Position numbers and translations under genes: made by a program. A DNA stretch of 64,000 bases from Acanthochlamys bracteata. Lineage: Eukaryota; Streptophyta; Magnoliopsida; Pandanales; Velloziaceae. A model generated the notes under the pieces. That model was given only the letters and a program-made list of their open reading frames with translations. It ran no database searches and was not told the origin of the DNA. Location of the stretch: NCBI GenBank assembly GCA_019914995.1, contig CM034130.1, positions 10,602,001 to 10,666,000 of the forward strand, in the 5' to 3' direction. Positions within the stretch are counted from its first letter, which is position 1, and each line of letters begins with the position of its first letter. Of this stretch, positions 49,409-61,609 are shown piece by piece.

Positions 49409-50632
49409 TCTCCGCGTTCTCCTTTGCTTTTGTTATTTTCGTTCTTCCTCCTTGGGAGAAGAAGAAGAAAGAAAGCGAGAGTGGGGCCAAAAGCGGGAAT
49501 ATTAAAGAATACATTAATTAAATAAATAAATTCGCTAATACATACATGCATAGCAAAATACGGTTTGCATTTTCAAGCGAATAGTAATGTGGTTAGCAAT
49601 ATCAAACCCACGCAACTAACTTCTAGCGGTAGCAAATCGTCAATTAAACAAATAACGGAGTACCCTTTCAAAAAGAACAGCTAAATGGTGCTGCTACGTT
49701 AAGCACAAACAAACAATTACACGGTCATTTCATTGTTGAGGGCCCTAGCATTGCAGTAGGGATGATTCGTGGCCCTGTTTCGGAATAAGTTGATAAACCG
49801 TACATAAGAAAGCCGTCAAGGTTCCTCTATTTCATTTTCCAATCATTCAAGTTCCTTTCTGCAAAAGGTAAACTAAAACCTGTCCAAGTCAAATATTAGC
49901 CGTTGGATGATTGCATGTAAACGAAGAGATCAAAAGCTATCTACACGCGTCAGAAATTCTCGAATCGAACTGGGCGGGTGGAGTCATAGCCGGTTCGGGT
50001 TTGAGTCGAACTACTTCTCCGGGACGTTGACTCCTTGACTACTACTGCATGCATGGATCATGGGCTTCTTCTTCTGGGCTTCCCAACGTAAGTATTCTAA
50101 CCGAACAAATGGCGGATTGAGGAGTTGCCTGGAAGTTGAAGCTGTGTGTTTCAGGGTTGTGGTTCATGATTCATTAAATTGCAAGAACAATAATGCAACG
50201 TCGTTGGCTTCTGAGCTCTAAGTTGAGAGGTACTGTGGAGAACGTTGATCAGCTGTCATGAAGTTGAACCGTGTTCGAGCAATTGGATTCTGATATATTG
50301 GGGTTCTAAGCAAAATGGTGGTGATCTAGAGGCCATAGTTCCAAGCCTGCCATATTTGACAGAGAGAGAAATTGGTATCGGTGAATTCGAACTCTTCGTA
50401 CATTCTGCGAAACCCCAAAATATCTACCACCCTGTTCCTTCTGGTTATATATAGTTCTTATCTGATAGTCTAGTACGATGATCTCTCGTCTGTCTTTCCT
50501 GACAAGAAAATAGTTTTTAACTCCCTTTCTTGACTTCACTTGCCCTTTGTGATGTACTGTTATTTCAACATTCATTGTCCACTGATCATCGCATACCACA
50601 CTTTTTATTTGTTACTTGATCAACCAGCCATC

Positions 50633-53600
50633 TTAGATACGGATGATGGAAGCTGTCGTCCTATCGGGATCATGTTTGTAGATGAGCTCCACAAAAGTGC
50701 CACCTCCGATGCCCTTGGCTAATCTGCCAGGGTTCACGCATAAGCACCTCACAGTTTCATTGCTGCTATCATCACCTACAGATATAACCTGAAATATCCA
50801 GATATTGGGAATTCCTTAGTGATTGTTGCATGCTCTTACATTAGCTATAAATCATCCAATTGCAGAAATTGTTGTGCAACTTTCCCCAAGATGTTTATCA
50901 GAGCAACAATCCAACCATAACAAGTAAATGAAGAAGTAGCCAGCGGATCTAGAATATGAGACCCTACAGCTAAAACCATATCAAGTTGCAGTATACTAGA
51001 GAGGCATGAGCTAAAGATTTAAATCTAGATGTGATGGTCAGAACGGAAAATTAGCCAAAAGGGGCGAAGGAGGTGTAAGGAGTCATCCACTCCATAGCTG
51101 AAGCACAACCAAAAATAGAAACTACAAATCTACACTAGAAAGTGTCCCTTGAGGGAGGGAAAAAGCGACTTTCCATGACAAGCACAATATCAAGTAACTA
51201 TTATACCTTGACAAATGGAGCAAGATCTGAAGGGAGAACAAGCAGATCTAGATCAATTGAAATCTCCAAAGCTTCTGGAGCAAGAGAAAAGTCCAGAGGC
51301 ACACCAGCTGCAGGCGGGTAGAGAGGGTAAAAGCTGTCATAGAATCAATTTTTTTATGTAAGTCCTTCGAATACGCATTAAACAGATAAAGGAGGGAGAA
51401 ACAGACCTGCGTTGGCGCAGCAGCTGGGATGCTAATCTAGCCATGCGATCTGAAGGTGGTGCATCAGGTGGACTTCGTGATGTCTCCTCGCTGCTAAGCT
51501 GTTTCAGTATGTCCACTGTACAGCAACCAACTAAAATCTGAACCGTATAAGAGTGAGATTAATAAGCACGTACAACTAAAATAATCCATACTAAAAACAC
51601 AGAACAGCATAAAAATGAAGATAAAGTTGAAAAAAAGTAGGTCAATACAATGCTACATTAGTATGTTGGTTGAGCACGCACTCGTTACCTTTATAACTTC
51701 TTACTGTAGTAGATATTACCTCATTTGCACTGAAAACATTTGGGTTTGCAAGAGAAGAAATCTGTATGATGAAACTTTAGGCATCAAATTTCCAATGTAA
51801 GAGAAGTGCCATAAAGAAAACATAACCGCTACTTTTAAATGCATAATCACACTTACCTGATAATTGGCATCTTCAGGTAGATGTATATCAAATGCAGGCT
51901 GCAAAAGAAGAGACATATCTGAAAAGTATAAGAGAGAGGAGAGACTATGGAGCAAAATAGATTAGTACATGCACGTGGCCAGATAAGCTAGGAGTAAGAG
52001 TTAGTGCAATGACAAGACAAAAAGTGCAACTCTCACTGTATCCGATGATTACTATGAACTATCTTTCTGGAGAAGTCGAGGTATGAAAACTTTACTGTCG
52101 CTCCAGGACAAATACAAATTCGGAAGGAAACAGATTATAGGTGCTGAGATGAGGACCTGAGGAAATACAAAGTCATGATTTGCATCACGAGCTGATGGCA
52201 CAAGAATCACACGAGCAGTGGAACCAATAAATCTGCAGTAATCTTGTATCTGCATCATATTTTCCAAAATTATGAGTTCATAGTTTGCAACTAACATCAT
52301 TGAGCTCCATGGTTTTGCAAAGACACAATTACTACAAGGACAGACCCTCTTAACAACTTCATCATAGAAGACATCACCAAAAGTTTTATCCACAGTTCCT
52401 TTCTTAATTTCTGGATGCTCTCTGTCGATAAATGGCCCAAGCTGTTAAGACACAAGTAGTTGTCAAGAATAGAAATTAGTCGGCTGCAGGAGGCACATAC
52501 AAATTACTGTTGGAATTGAAGTTTACAACTCACCAAAATAAGCAACTGAGTGTGTTTTCGACTAGCAAATGCAAGAAGTTCTGCTAAAGGCTCGAATGAC
52601 AGATTATCAATTGTTGTGAAAGGTCCAGCTGCAATAATCTAGAAGAAGTTCATGAACTGGTTAACATAGTTTCGAACCAGGGTGGGGGCCTAATAAACAC
52701 TCAAAATCTAATCTAAAATCAGCAACTTTTACATGAAATAGTCAGTAAACTAGCAGATATCACAAGACACAATACTCTAGGATAACCAGTTGGCAAGGTT
52801 CAACAGATTGTTAGTGGTAGAATATGATAATCAAGCTTCATTAAAGTCAAATCATGTTCATAAAACACACCATAGATAGCATTCTCGAAGCATTCAGCGA
52901 CAGAATCTGGTTATTTTGGTCTATCTCTTGCTTCTTGGCTGGAGGTGCGTCAGCATCAAGAGTTTTCGGCAAAGCATCAATAACATTTGATGCAACCAAA
53001 CAATGTCCACTAGGATTATGGCCCTGAATACCTATAATCTGTAAAAGTGGATAAAACTTCACATCATATGGATTCTGTGCAGAAACATCTGAGCACAAAG
53101 CAGTATTGCCAAAGTATAAAGTTCACCTGGCCTGGGAATAGAGAAAAATGGGGCAATTTATGGAGGTCGAGACGCACTCGTTGGCCTCCACTTTGCTCAA
53201 CACTATGACAAGACAACATATAAGAAAGCTGTCTGAAGCAGGAGGTGTTAAGCTCAACTAAAATCTAAGAAAGAGGTAACTCATACCTGCCTTGCAACAA
53301 GACAGACTTATCATTTAAGTGACCTTGCCCATCACAGCAAACCATACCAACTGTAAATAAGCTCGTCTGAAAAGTGAAATGCAGAGTGAGATCAAGTACA
53401 GAAGTACTCGGGAATAAATTGAAGATATGACATACAATCAGTTCAAGGAACATGGGGATTTTTGGCCCCCAGAAAGAGCTATAGAAGGAAATAAGTACAC
53501 ACTGCTCTCTTACATAGAGCATCCATATTAATAGCCATTTTGGCGCAGAGTACAATAAAAATCATGCATGGATATAAAATTAACCGAATGGAAATACCTG

Positions 53601-54888
53601 TGAAGCCCATGTGGCATCCTTAGGATCCCCATATGACCCAGTTGCTGCAAAAGCATTTGTGTGCCTCTTTAACCGGTTTTCCAGGTAATCAAACTAGAAA
53701 AAGAAGGCCAGCGTATTAGCCAAAAAAGCTGAACATAACATGGACTGAATAGTGTTTGCGTATTTACCCGATCTCCTATACTATTGCACATGTATTTGCA
53801 ACCTGGCTCTGGCTGTGAAGAATACACTTGTAAAGAGCACCTTTCACTAGGCTGAACTCTCCTAATTACATCATCTTCCATAACTTCACTGGGTTGAGTC
53901 GGCTTAGCATTTTCGTCTTTCCCGCTTGCCTGACATGGTGAGAAAGTGAATTGAGATGTGAATTTGGTCATACGTTGTCCAAAAGGAGTTATTCGGGCAA
54001 TTGCAGCATCTGATTCCTTTTTAGTTGAATGCGTCTCATCTGTTGTAGGCGTAGATATGGGGTTCAAATGTGATCTCTCATAATGAGTACTTGGCGTATC
54101 AATGACACCTTTGATGGTGCTATCAATTTCTCCATTTAACAGCCTGCACCAAAAGAAATCCCAGGTCACTCAGGCCGATTATAAAAATAAATTCATGAAT
54201 ACAATGAAACTTAACAGCTAATAATACAATCTGTAGACTCACAAATCCAGGTCGGAACTGGAGTAAACATGCAAATTTCGTTCCTCCTTGATAGTCCTTT
54301 CCTTTACATCATTCTGAATATGAGACAAAAAACCATCCATTTGCCCCTCTTCTACCCTTAACCCTTCTAGCTGTCTGAAATCAAAATAAGAAATTTCACA
54401 GTAAACATAAACGTCTTATTAATCCACGAAGAACTGAGTCATCTAGCGACACTAGTATAATTGGAAATTTTACTGAAGATAAGAAGAAACTTCTCAAGTT
54501 TTTGTTTCAAAAAAATCAACAAATATCAAAGTAGAGAGAGGTAACCAACATTTTAAGATGCTCGATGAATTCAATTAGAAACTTTTATTTCTAAAACTAA
54601 AAGGTTTTAGATTTTTTCAAGGAAAAACACATCCCGCACATACACACCTGTTGAGATAGTAAATCTCCCAGTGTGACACCAAGTCTGCCGGACTCATCTT
54701 GAAATTTATGCAAAATGTAACACCTGAAAATAATCGCCAAAAAAAAAAAATCAGATCAAATTACAGTAAAAAGAAAGCAAATAATACAAAAACAAAACCA
54801 AATTTGCAATACATCTGCCGAGAACTCCTGAATCGGCCTCGATGGAGAACCCGTTCTTTTCAAACTCTTCTCTGATCTCTTCTTCCAT
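50633..54888 (-). CDS. POLA2: DNA polymerase alpha subunit B (POLA2)
   Basis: Non-catalytic B subunit of the DNA polymerase alpha-primase complex, which primes replication in the nucleus. Sixteen exons (minus): 54813-54888, 54648-54723, 54243-54374, 53768-54143, 53598-53693, 53287-53366, 53127-53202, 52871-53038, 52534-52638, 52346-52441, 52157-52249, 51857-51898, 51720-51761, 51407-51537, 51207-51333, 50633-50788. Total 1872 nt, 623 residues. The N-terminal domain (MEEEIREEFEKNGF, VTFCINFKMSPADLV) is the polymerase-alpha B-subunit N-fold. A Ser/Thr/Pro linker with TPSTHYERS follows, then the OB fold and inactive calcineurin-like phosphodiesterase domain: IIAAGPFTTIDNLSFEPL, RVILVPSARDANHDFVFPQPAFD, SFYPLYPPAAGVPLD. 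It ends VNPGRLAKGIGGGTFVELIY and RI. Two consecutive exons are only 42 nt each. Two E2F-type sites lie 96-125 bases upstream of the ATG. Confidence 0.95.
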
Positions 54889-54983
54889 CTATCCGTCGAT
54901 GCAATCAATCTGGGATGCTGTTAGGGTCCCGATCTCTGTAACCGCCTCCGGAGAGAGAAAAGAGTAAGAGGCAAGAAAAAAAT

Positions 54984-55013
54984 GGCGGGAAATGGAAGAA
55001 AAACGCGGGAAAA
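54984..55013 (-). promoter_or_regulatory. Two E2F-type sites upstream of POLA2
   Basis: Plus strand GGCGGGAAA (54984-54992) and CGCGGGAAAA (55004-55013); read toward POLA2 these are TTTCCCGCC and TTTTCCCGCG, matching the plant E2F/DP consensus WTTSSCSS. E2F sites are typical of S-phase replication genes, so they fit the gene they precede. Confidence 0.7.
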
Positions 55014-55304
55014 TAGAGTGGTTAAAATGGGTTGTAAAAGAAAGGTCTAATAAGACGATTTTCTTAGGGCCGGCCCATTATTACTCATGTCCAATTACAA
55101 ATATTCACTTCATCTTCGGCACAGGCCCTCTTGCGGAGAATAATTATATCAATTCAAAATTAGGAGAATAATTAATCAAAAATAAAAAAAAACAGCAACT
55201 ACTCCTCGGGTAGAACGAAAAATGGCGAGACAATCTTTGCATGATCGGAAAACATGTAAAAAACAACAAATTCACGACAAACCAACACCACATCAATCCC
55301 ATTC

Positions 55305-55314
55305 TATATATATA
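55305..55314 (+). promoter_or_regulatory. Probable TATA box of the secreted cysteine-rich gene
   Basis: TATATATATA 85-94 bases before the ATG at 55399, a normal TATA-to-start distance with a leader of about 55 bases. Confidence 0.5.
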
Positions 55315-55398
55315 CTTCACTTCTTGCGAAATATAACATAATAAAGAGGGGAAAAAAAGAAATTCGGAAGTTGTTCCTACGAAAAATTTTGGCAATTA

Positions 55399-55758
55399 AT
55401 GGCACTACCATCGATGAGCACCATGTTGATAATCCTCCTTATTGCGTCCTCGGCATCGGCCGCAACCACAAACGCCGATGACACACCGGAGTCAATCATC
55501 ATACCGCTGGAAGCTTCAACTGTCATTGATCTCATCACCGCCGTCGACGTCGGTACACGCAAACCGTCGGCAGGACACCATCTGACGAAAGGTGGTGACC
55601 GACTGAAAAAAGAAAGGAGTTGTCTGGCGCATTCGAAGAAAAAGTTAAGCGATTGCGTGAGGGCGTGCCGTAGAAATTCCGCAGACATCAAGTCGCGGCC
55701 TTGCTACGTCACCTGCATCTACAAGTTCAGAGGACATACGCGAGCCTGCCGTGATTGA
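55399..55758 (+). CDS. Small secreted six-cysteine protein with hairpin-like cysteine spacing
   Basis: Intronless 119-residue protein, family not recognised. A clear signal peptide (MLIILLIASSASA, cleavage near residue 21) is followed by an acidic or neutral propeptide-like part (22-65). A basic C-terminal domain holds C75, C86, C90, C102, C106, C117. Spacing is CX10CX3CX11CX3CX10C; the core CX3C-X11-CX3C is the alpha-hairpinin arrangement (two antiparallel helices joined by two disulfides), here bracketed by an extra cysteine pair. Hydrophilic basic residues (KKER, SKKK, RR, KSR) fill the domain. The likely location is the apoplast or endomembrane lumen. It could be a defence-type or signalling cysteine-rich peptide. 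The ORF is well supported by signal peptide, TATA box and cysteine regularity; the role is unknown. Confidence 0.75.
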   Translation: MALPSMSTMLIILLIASSASAATTNADDTPESIIIPLEASTVIDLITAVDVGTRKPSAGHHLTKGGDRLKKERSCLAHSKKKLSDCVRACRRNSADIKSRPCYVTCIYKFRGHTRACRD

Positions 55759-56350
55759 GGAGGACCTCAAATTGCTATATGGTTTTTCCTGGAGTTGTAT
55801 TGCTATTTTATAAAATAAAATGATGTAATTACTGCTGTATTGACTATTTAGAGTTTATACATACATGATGAAATACAATGCACGATATTTAATTATTATA
55901 ATAATTATTATAATGATCAATTAGCTACTTTTTAATTACTAAATAGTAGCCAAATAAGTTTTTTTTAATATTGGACATATTTGAAATTACAGTATTTCAT
56001 TTCACCAATTTATTTTAATTTTATAGTTTAATTAAATAAAAGCATAAATAAGTTATATTATTATATGATTGTAAAATATTAATTATATTAATTTATGTTT
56101 TAAAAAGTTTTAAAATGAAAAATTTTTAAACAAACTTACTCACAAACGACCCCGTGTAGAATTTTTTTTCATTTAGAGATGGAGACAAAATTGAGAATTC
56201 CTTAACATTAAGAAGAAAAATAATAATAATAATAATAATAAAGATTGATCTTTTTGACTGTCAAGTGTATAGATATCAGAAATCAATCAGATAACCAACC
56301 GGTTAGAGAGTTGCCTTTGAATTGTTCTCTGAAGAACCAGGACTTCATCA
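55759..56350. other. AT-rich spacer between peptide gene and gluconokinase
   Basis: Contains the peptide gene 3' UTR, then AT-rich DNA with an AAT microsatellite at about 56219-56241. The gluconokinase promoter must lie at its end; no clear TATA box. Confidence 0.45.
56219..56241 (+). repeat. AAT trinucleotide microsatellite
   Basis: About seven AAT units in a row about 110 bases before the gluconokinase ATG. Confidence 0.85.
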
Positions 56351-59020
56351 ATGGAGTTAGATAAAGAACCCCATGGTTTGTAAATCTTTTCGTATTTCTT
56401 TAATTTTGTTGCTGGTTTCGGTGAAAAATATTGGGTCTTTATTTTAAGAATCCTTAATTGCGATTGAAACTTTGGTGGCTTGCGATCTTTTTCAGGGTCA
56501 GCAATTGTTATAATGGGTGTGAGCGGCGCTGGAAAGTCGTAAGCTTTTTCCCTTTTTAATATTGTTACTGAAACTTCTGATCTGTATGCGTTTTAGTCCT
56601 GAACTAAGCAGCAATTACGGAAATTTTAAGTTCTCTCCAGTTCTGGTAAATTTCATTATCCTTTTTTCTGAGTATTGAAAGCATCTTAGGATGAGATTTT
56701 ATCAATATTTATTTGGGAGTTGATTGTTTTTATTATAGAGTTGAGCATTTTTGGATTTTAAATATTTTGGTTGATCGTTTGTGTTTCCAGTTGAGATTGT
56801 AACGACATGGGAATGAGTTCGTGTGTTGGCTGAGATTCAAAACTTTAAGAAGTTGTTGTAATTGTGTATAATCAGATCTGGTAGCTTGAAGGTCACTCTT
56901 CTTGGCAGCTAACGCAAGAAAGCTTCGGCTTTTGTTGAGATTTTCATGGAATCTGAAATTATGAGAATCGGCTGTTAGATGCTAGGATGGTTAAGTAAGA
57001 CTTTGGTGTGTTAATCAGAGTGGATTTTACAAGAGACATTTGAAGTGTCTGCACAGAGTTTTTGATGTTTGTAAATGTGGATGAGTTGTCGGTAGTTTGG
57101 AAGTAGTCTCTGACGTGAAATAGGATGATGAATTGATGAAAGGACTTTCCAAAGTTCTGAGCTAGATTTTAGTTTGAATTATGATACAGTACGGGTGAGG
57201 AAAAACAAGTGTTGTTTTAAATGAGAGTTATTCATGCACCCTAACAGTTTTGTTTTAGGATAAAATAGGTTAGGAATAGAGATGCTTAAACAGGATTCTT
57301 TCTTAAGAGTATATGCTAGGTGTCCTGAGTTGTTCCATGATCTGTTTCATGAGTTACCTATGCTGTTCAAGCTGTGAACTAGGTTCGATGCTAATCTAGG
57401 TAGGGGGAAGTTCAACTTTAACACGGAAACTTTGTGAAACTAATTGTGAAACAACTCATGACCCAAAGCATCTTCCTTGTGTCAATTTGCGTTCTCCTTT
57501 ATTTCAGCAAATTAACTTCAAGGAAAGATTTCAGTGGAAAAGCTACACAAGAACATGAATTGGCTTGTTCTCGAAGCAGCCTGAATAAGGACTCGATAAA
57601 TGCAATCACGATAACTGATTCAAGAGAAAAGGTTGTAGATTGCGCAAGACATCTGGCTAGTTGATTTGTTTAGAAAAAAATCTAGATTAGTCAAAGAAGA
57701 GATCTCTTTCTCTGAGAATCTGCAACATGGTGACATTATGATAGTAAGGTTTTTCGTGTGGGAAATTAGAGAGTTCTCATGGGAAACTTCAATTCCTTGA
57801 ACTGGACAAACTATTTTGTTTTTTTTTTTGCACAGAAGGTTAATTATGTGGCAATCGCTCTGTAAGACTGGAAAATAAAATCAGACAACAAGATCGGGAG
57901 ATAACTCCTGAAAGTTACTCAAATGGGCATAGAGGTAAAGTTTGATTAAAGGTCTGAGGTAACTTGAGGGTGTCCTATCTTATTAGGCTGTGAAACCCAG
58001 AAAACCCTTGCCTTTCTGCGAATTTGCAGAAAGTAATCTGTATGTCTAGAACGTAGCTACCGAAAGATGTCTAGAAAACAGATAGGTATATGATGTTACT
58101 TAAAGTTATGCTTCTAGCTTCCAGACTCCTTTATATTCCAGAGCAGTTGGTTGGAATTTTGCATAGGTGGCATGTGCTTAAATAGCTTGTCATACTGAAT
58201 TGCTCACAGTCGTTCTCTATATCAGTTATGCTTTTAAGGAATGGTCACGGTTCTCTACTTCCAACAGACGGACTGTTGATTACCATCATTGTTTAATTAG
58301 ATTTTCTTCTTTTGGTCACAATCTTACCATATTTATTCATGCCTCTATGACTATATATCAACCTCATTGCTGTAAGCTCTTCTGTCTGATGAAAGTGCTT
58401 CTCTTTACCAGGACTATAGCAGAGATGCTTGCGAAGTCAACAGGATGTAGCTTTGTTGAAGCTGATCATTTACACTCTGAAGCAAATAAGGGTACCCAGA
58501 ATCAATTTAACCTGTGCCATTAAGAAAGTACATATATGTTAACTTACTAAAAAACACTGCCCGTTTCGTATAAACTACAGAGAAGATGAGGAATGGAATT
58601 CCACTTTCAGAGGAAGACCGGATACCATGGCTAGAATCACTTCGCAATGAAATAAGCAAACACATAGAATCTGGTGAAACCACCGCTGTCAGTTGCTCGG
58701 CACTGCAGAAGAAGTACAGAGAGATCCTAAGATCAGCAGATCCAGAATACAAACCCGGTGACTACGGCAACTGTGTTGTTAAATTTGTACTCCTGGATGC
58801 ACCTGTGGAAGTAATAGCTGACAGAATCAATAGAAGGTTTCGGGAGGGGAACCATTACATGCCTGCTACTTTACTGGAGTCCCAGTATGCTTTGCTACAG
58901 ATCGATGAAGCTGAAGGAATCAGCAAAGTTGATGGAACCTGTAATCCGCAGGTGATTGTAGATACCATAATTGCACAGGCGGACAAAATAACTCACGTTT
59001 CATCAAAAGAATACACATAG
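56351..59020 (+). CDS. Gluconokinase
   Basis: Phosphorylates D-gluconate with ATP to 6-phosphogluconate, feeding the pentose phosphate pathway; FGGY-unrelated, P-loop (GntK/AAA-kinase-like) fold. Four exons: 56351-56375, 56496-56538, 58412-58491, 58581-59020, 195 residues, close to bacterial and Arabidopsis GntK. Walker A GVSGAGKST is at 16-24. ADHLHSEANKEKMRNGIPLSEEDRIPWLE is the gluconate-binding segment. SALQKKYREILR and LLESQYALLQ are also family-typical. Exon 2 is only 43 nt, carries nearly all of the P-loop, and splits the Ser23 codon with exon 3. Intron 2 is 1.87 kb with no convincing gene inside. Confidence 0.93.
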
Positions 59021-59473
59021 ATGTGAAAAGTATTGAGAACTCTGATGTACAGAATGTAAGAGAAAAATAATTTGGTACAACAGAAATGCTATTGTAACTA
59101 TGTAAAAGTTCATTATATCTTATGAAACAACTTTTCAAAATCACAAGCTTGCGAAGCAGTGTACACCTGTTAAACAACATAGCATTTCTCGACAGAAATT
59201 TTAAAAAGAGCACAGAACTGCAACACCGCATACAAGTATGAAACTTCGAACTGGTTGATATAATATTGGACCAACAAGTTGTCAGAACTGCAGTACGAAC
59301 TTCGACTCCATCCACCTTCTTTTACAATGCCAATTGTAACGATTACCTATGAAATATCTACAAGCATAATATGTAATTTCTTCTGATGCTGGGAAACCCT
59401 TTTAGCTGCCAATTTCACTGCTTTCACTATATAAAAACTCAAAAACGCCAATTAACGTCCGTACAGGCAAAGC
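59021..59473. other. Convergent interval (gluconokinase / DUF1218 3' UTRs)
   Basis: About 450 bases between converging stop codons; 3' UTR sequence only, no gene seen. Confidence 0.45.
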
Positions 59474-61609
59474 TCATGGAAACTGTCGTCTGTTATATGT
59501 ATCCTCGTGAACAAAAACAGGTTGGTCGCTTTTTGGAGGGATCACTGGTTGCCCCATTGCAATTCCCTGATTCGGCTGTGGGTTCCAGGTCTGGACGGTC
59601 TGGGGCGCTGATGAAGTAACGTAATAGAAAATCCCGAGGGCGACACTGGCAAGAGAAAGAAGAGTTGCGGCAGAGAAGACTCCCGGCTTGACGACATAGC
59701 AATACTCGAATATTTGCTCGGCCCTTCTCTGAGCATTCAGTGCGGCTCCAGCCAACAACAGCAGGAATGCGATTATGAAAGTTACCCTGAAGGCATTTCA
59801 GAGCAAAAACTGGTATGAGCTATCACATAAAGCATAGCAGGATGGAAACTCTTCAGAACCTTTGATAACGACTCTCAAATGAAATCCAAGTCCCTCATAT
59901 AGATATACAACAATAGGTAAAACAAGTCTTTTTTTATTCAGAACAATTTTTTTTAATTTTTGCATTGCATCCAATGCCATAGTTCGATAACTGGATACAG
60001 TTCTAAAGCAAAAGGCTCCTTGCGACAAGTATGGCATACTTGCTATCATGAACGAATACAGGCAGCAACCTAAACAAAATGAATTCGTTGATGCATTACG
60101 TTATTACATACCTATAAATGTCTCACTTGTGAGTGCAGAGAAGAAACTAACAAAATGAATTCGTTCATGCATTACGTTATTACATACCTATAAATGTCTC
60201 ACTTATGAATGAAGAGAAGAAACTATCATACTCAAAAGAGCAATGCCAGTCTGTAGTTTGCAATTTTCATCTCGACCTTAGCCAGATTTTGCTAAAAATA
60301 AACTTGCAATTTTGTTCTGACTTCTTTAAATCACCTTAGTTTGCAATTTAATGACAACTTTAGGCGAAGTTTCACGATTGGAAGTTTCAAATTGGACAAG
60401 AAAAGGAGATCCACATAGTATAGATCCCCAACCCGCAAAGGATCCCTTTAAGGAAATGAATAAGCAAACTGAGGTATTACCATTCCACAAACTATGTAAC
60501 TGTTATTGTCCAGGGGGTGGAGAACAGCATACAGATCTTTCAAGAAAGAGTACACAGTTATGGCATACAATTCACACGTTTTTCCCCTTTTTCAAATACT
60601 TTGCACTAACACCACCTTACCAAGTATTAAGTTCACATGGGACCTTATTAGCTAAGCATGAAGAGAAGCAAATCGTTACTGAGCCTATTTAGAAAAGTAA
60701 CAAGCTACTTGGAAAATTCTCAATGCATCTATCTAACAATATCAACTCAGAGTTTGAAAAGTTACCAAGAAATTACGCAGGAGATTAACGCCATTGTCTG
60801 ATTAAAATTTGAGGGATTCCGATTCCTCTTGCAGCATATGCACCCTGCAACAGTGTTGATGATAGCTTGAGCTAACATAAGGGCACCTGCTGCTGTTAGT
60901 CCAAGACCTGAAGCTGGGCTGCCAGGATATATGCATTCACCCGAAGTTGAGCTCTTTACGTCAGAAGCCTGATAAATAGACATATATTAATAGCTTTCAA
61001 AATTCATTCAGCAACTTTATATCTAGAGACATGTAAAATATAGAACACATTTAATTTTGAAGAAAACCAATTCAACTAAACTACATCAAAGTTTGATGCA
61101 GACAAGTTTCTCTCCTAAGTGAAACTAATTCTCAAAAGAGCTAAATTCTACAATCAAACAAGAACGGGAAAAAACCGACATAAAAGGCAAACTGAAATCT
61201 TATGGGTTATATTCCAAAGTGAAACCAGCTCAAGAGAAATTGAATTTTTCCTGAGGAAGTAATTATCTTCTCTTACTTTCACTTCAAGCTATGAACACTA
61301 AAATCTCACCAAAGAAGGAAAATTTTCTTCAAAGAAACTTTTTAAGGGAGCAAAAGACAAACAAGAAAGCAGTAATCTTTAGTCAGAATAACCACAGATC
61401 AGAACAAAATACGAGAATATTTCACTCCTTCAACCAAAAAAAAGCGCCAAAGACCACTCTAATCAATCATTCAGAGAAGAGAAAATTTTCTTTCAACAAA
61501 AGAAAGGACTAACCTTCGTTCTAGTGGCTTCTGCAGCAAACCCAGTAGCGGCAGCAAGCAAACCAAGAAATCCCACGACTGCACTCACCACAACAACTTT
61601 CCTCTCCAT
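59474..61609 (-). CDS. DUF1218 four-pass membrane protein (MWL/DESIGUAL-like family)
   Basis: Plant-specific DUF1218 protein; relatives affect lignin content, vein patterning or leaf symmetry. Three exons: 61514-61609, 60766-60968, 59474-59786, 203 residues. Exon 1 is a hydrophobic helix (MERKVVVVSAVVGFLGLLAAATGFAAEATR). Exon 2 has the conserved GECIYPGSPASGLGLTAAGALMLAQAIINTVAGC followed by paired cysteines CICCKR. Exon 3 carries the third and fourth spans (VTFIIAFLLLLAGAALN, VFSAATLLSLASVALGIFYY) and a soluble Pro/Gln-rich tail. The first intron is 545 bp, the second 979 bp with a tandem 76-bp repeat. The leader is CT-microsatellite rich (61610-61630). Confidence 0.9.
60073..60224 (+). repeat. 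Tandem 76-bp duplication in DUF1218 intron 2
   Basis: Copies at 60073-60148 and 60149-60224, each starting AACAAAATGAATTCGTT and containing ATGCATTACGTTATTACATA. They differ at only a few positions. Confidence 0.85.

Larger units (their letters stand above)
48955..50632. promoter_or_regulatory. PWWP gene leader/promoter and polymerase alpha 3' UTR
   Basis: On the minus strand the PWWP leader runs upstream from 48954 through a GA/CT-rich stretch (49020-49330), with a telo-box at 49015-49022 and a TTTA microsatellite at 49388-49408. The promoter lies beyond. About 50300-50632 is the polymerase alpha subunit 3' UTR. No gene is seen between. Confidence 0.45.
54889..55398. promoter_or_regulatory. 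Short divergent promoter region, POLA2 / secreted peptide
   Basis: Only 510 bases separate two divergent start codons. The POLA2 side (54889-55020) is GA-rich with the E2F-type sites; the peptide side has a TATA box at 55305-55314. A true bidirectional promoter is possible but not shown. Confidence 0.5.

Noticed and set aside
57434..57664. 76-codon plus-strand ORF inside gluconokinase intron 2
   Set aside because: It starts with GTG, has no recognisable domain, and lies within an intron of a well-supported gene.
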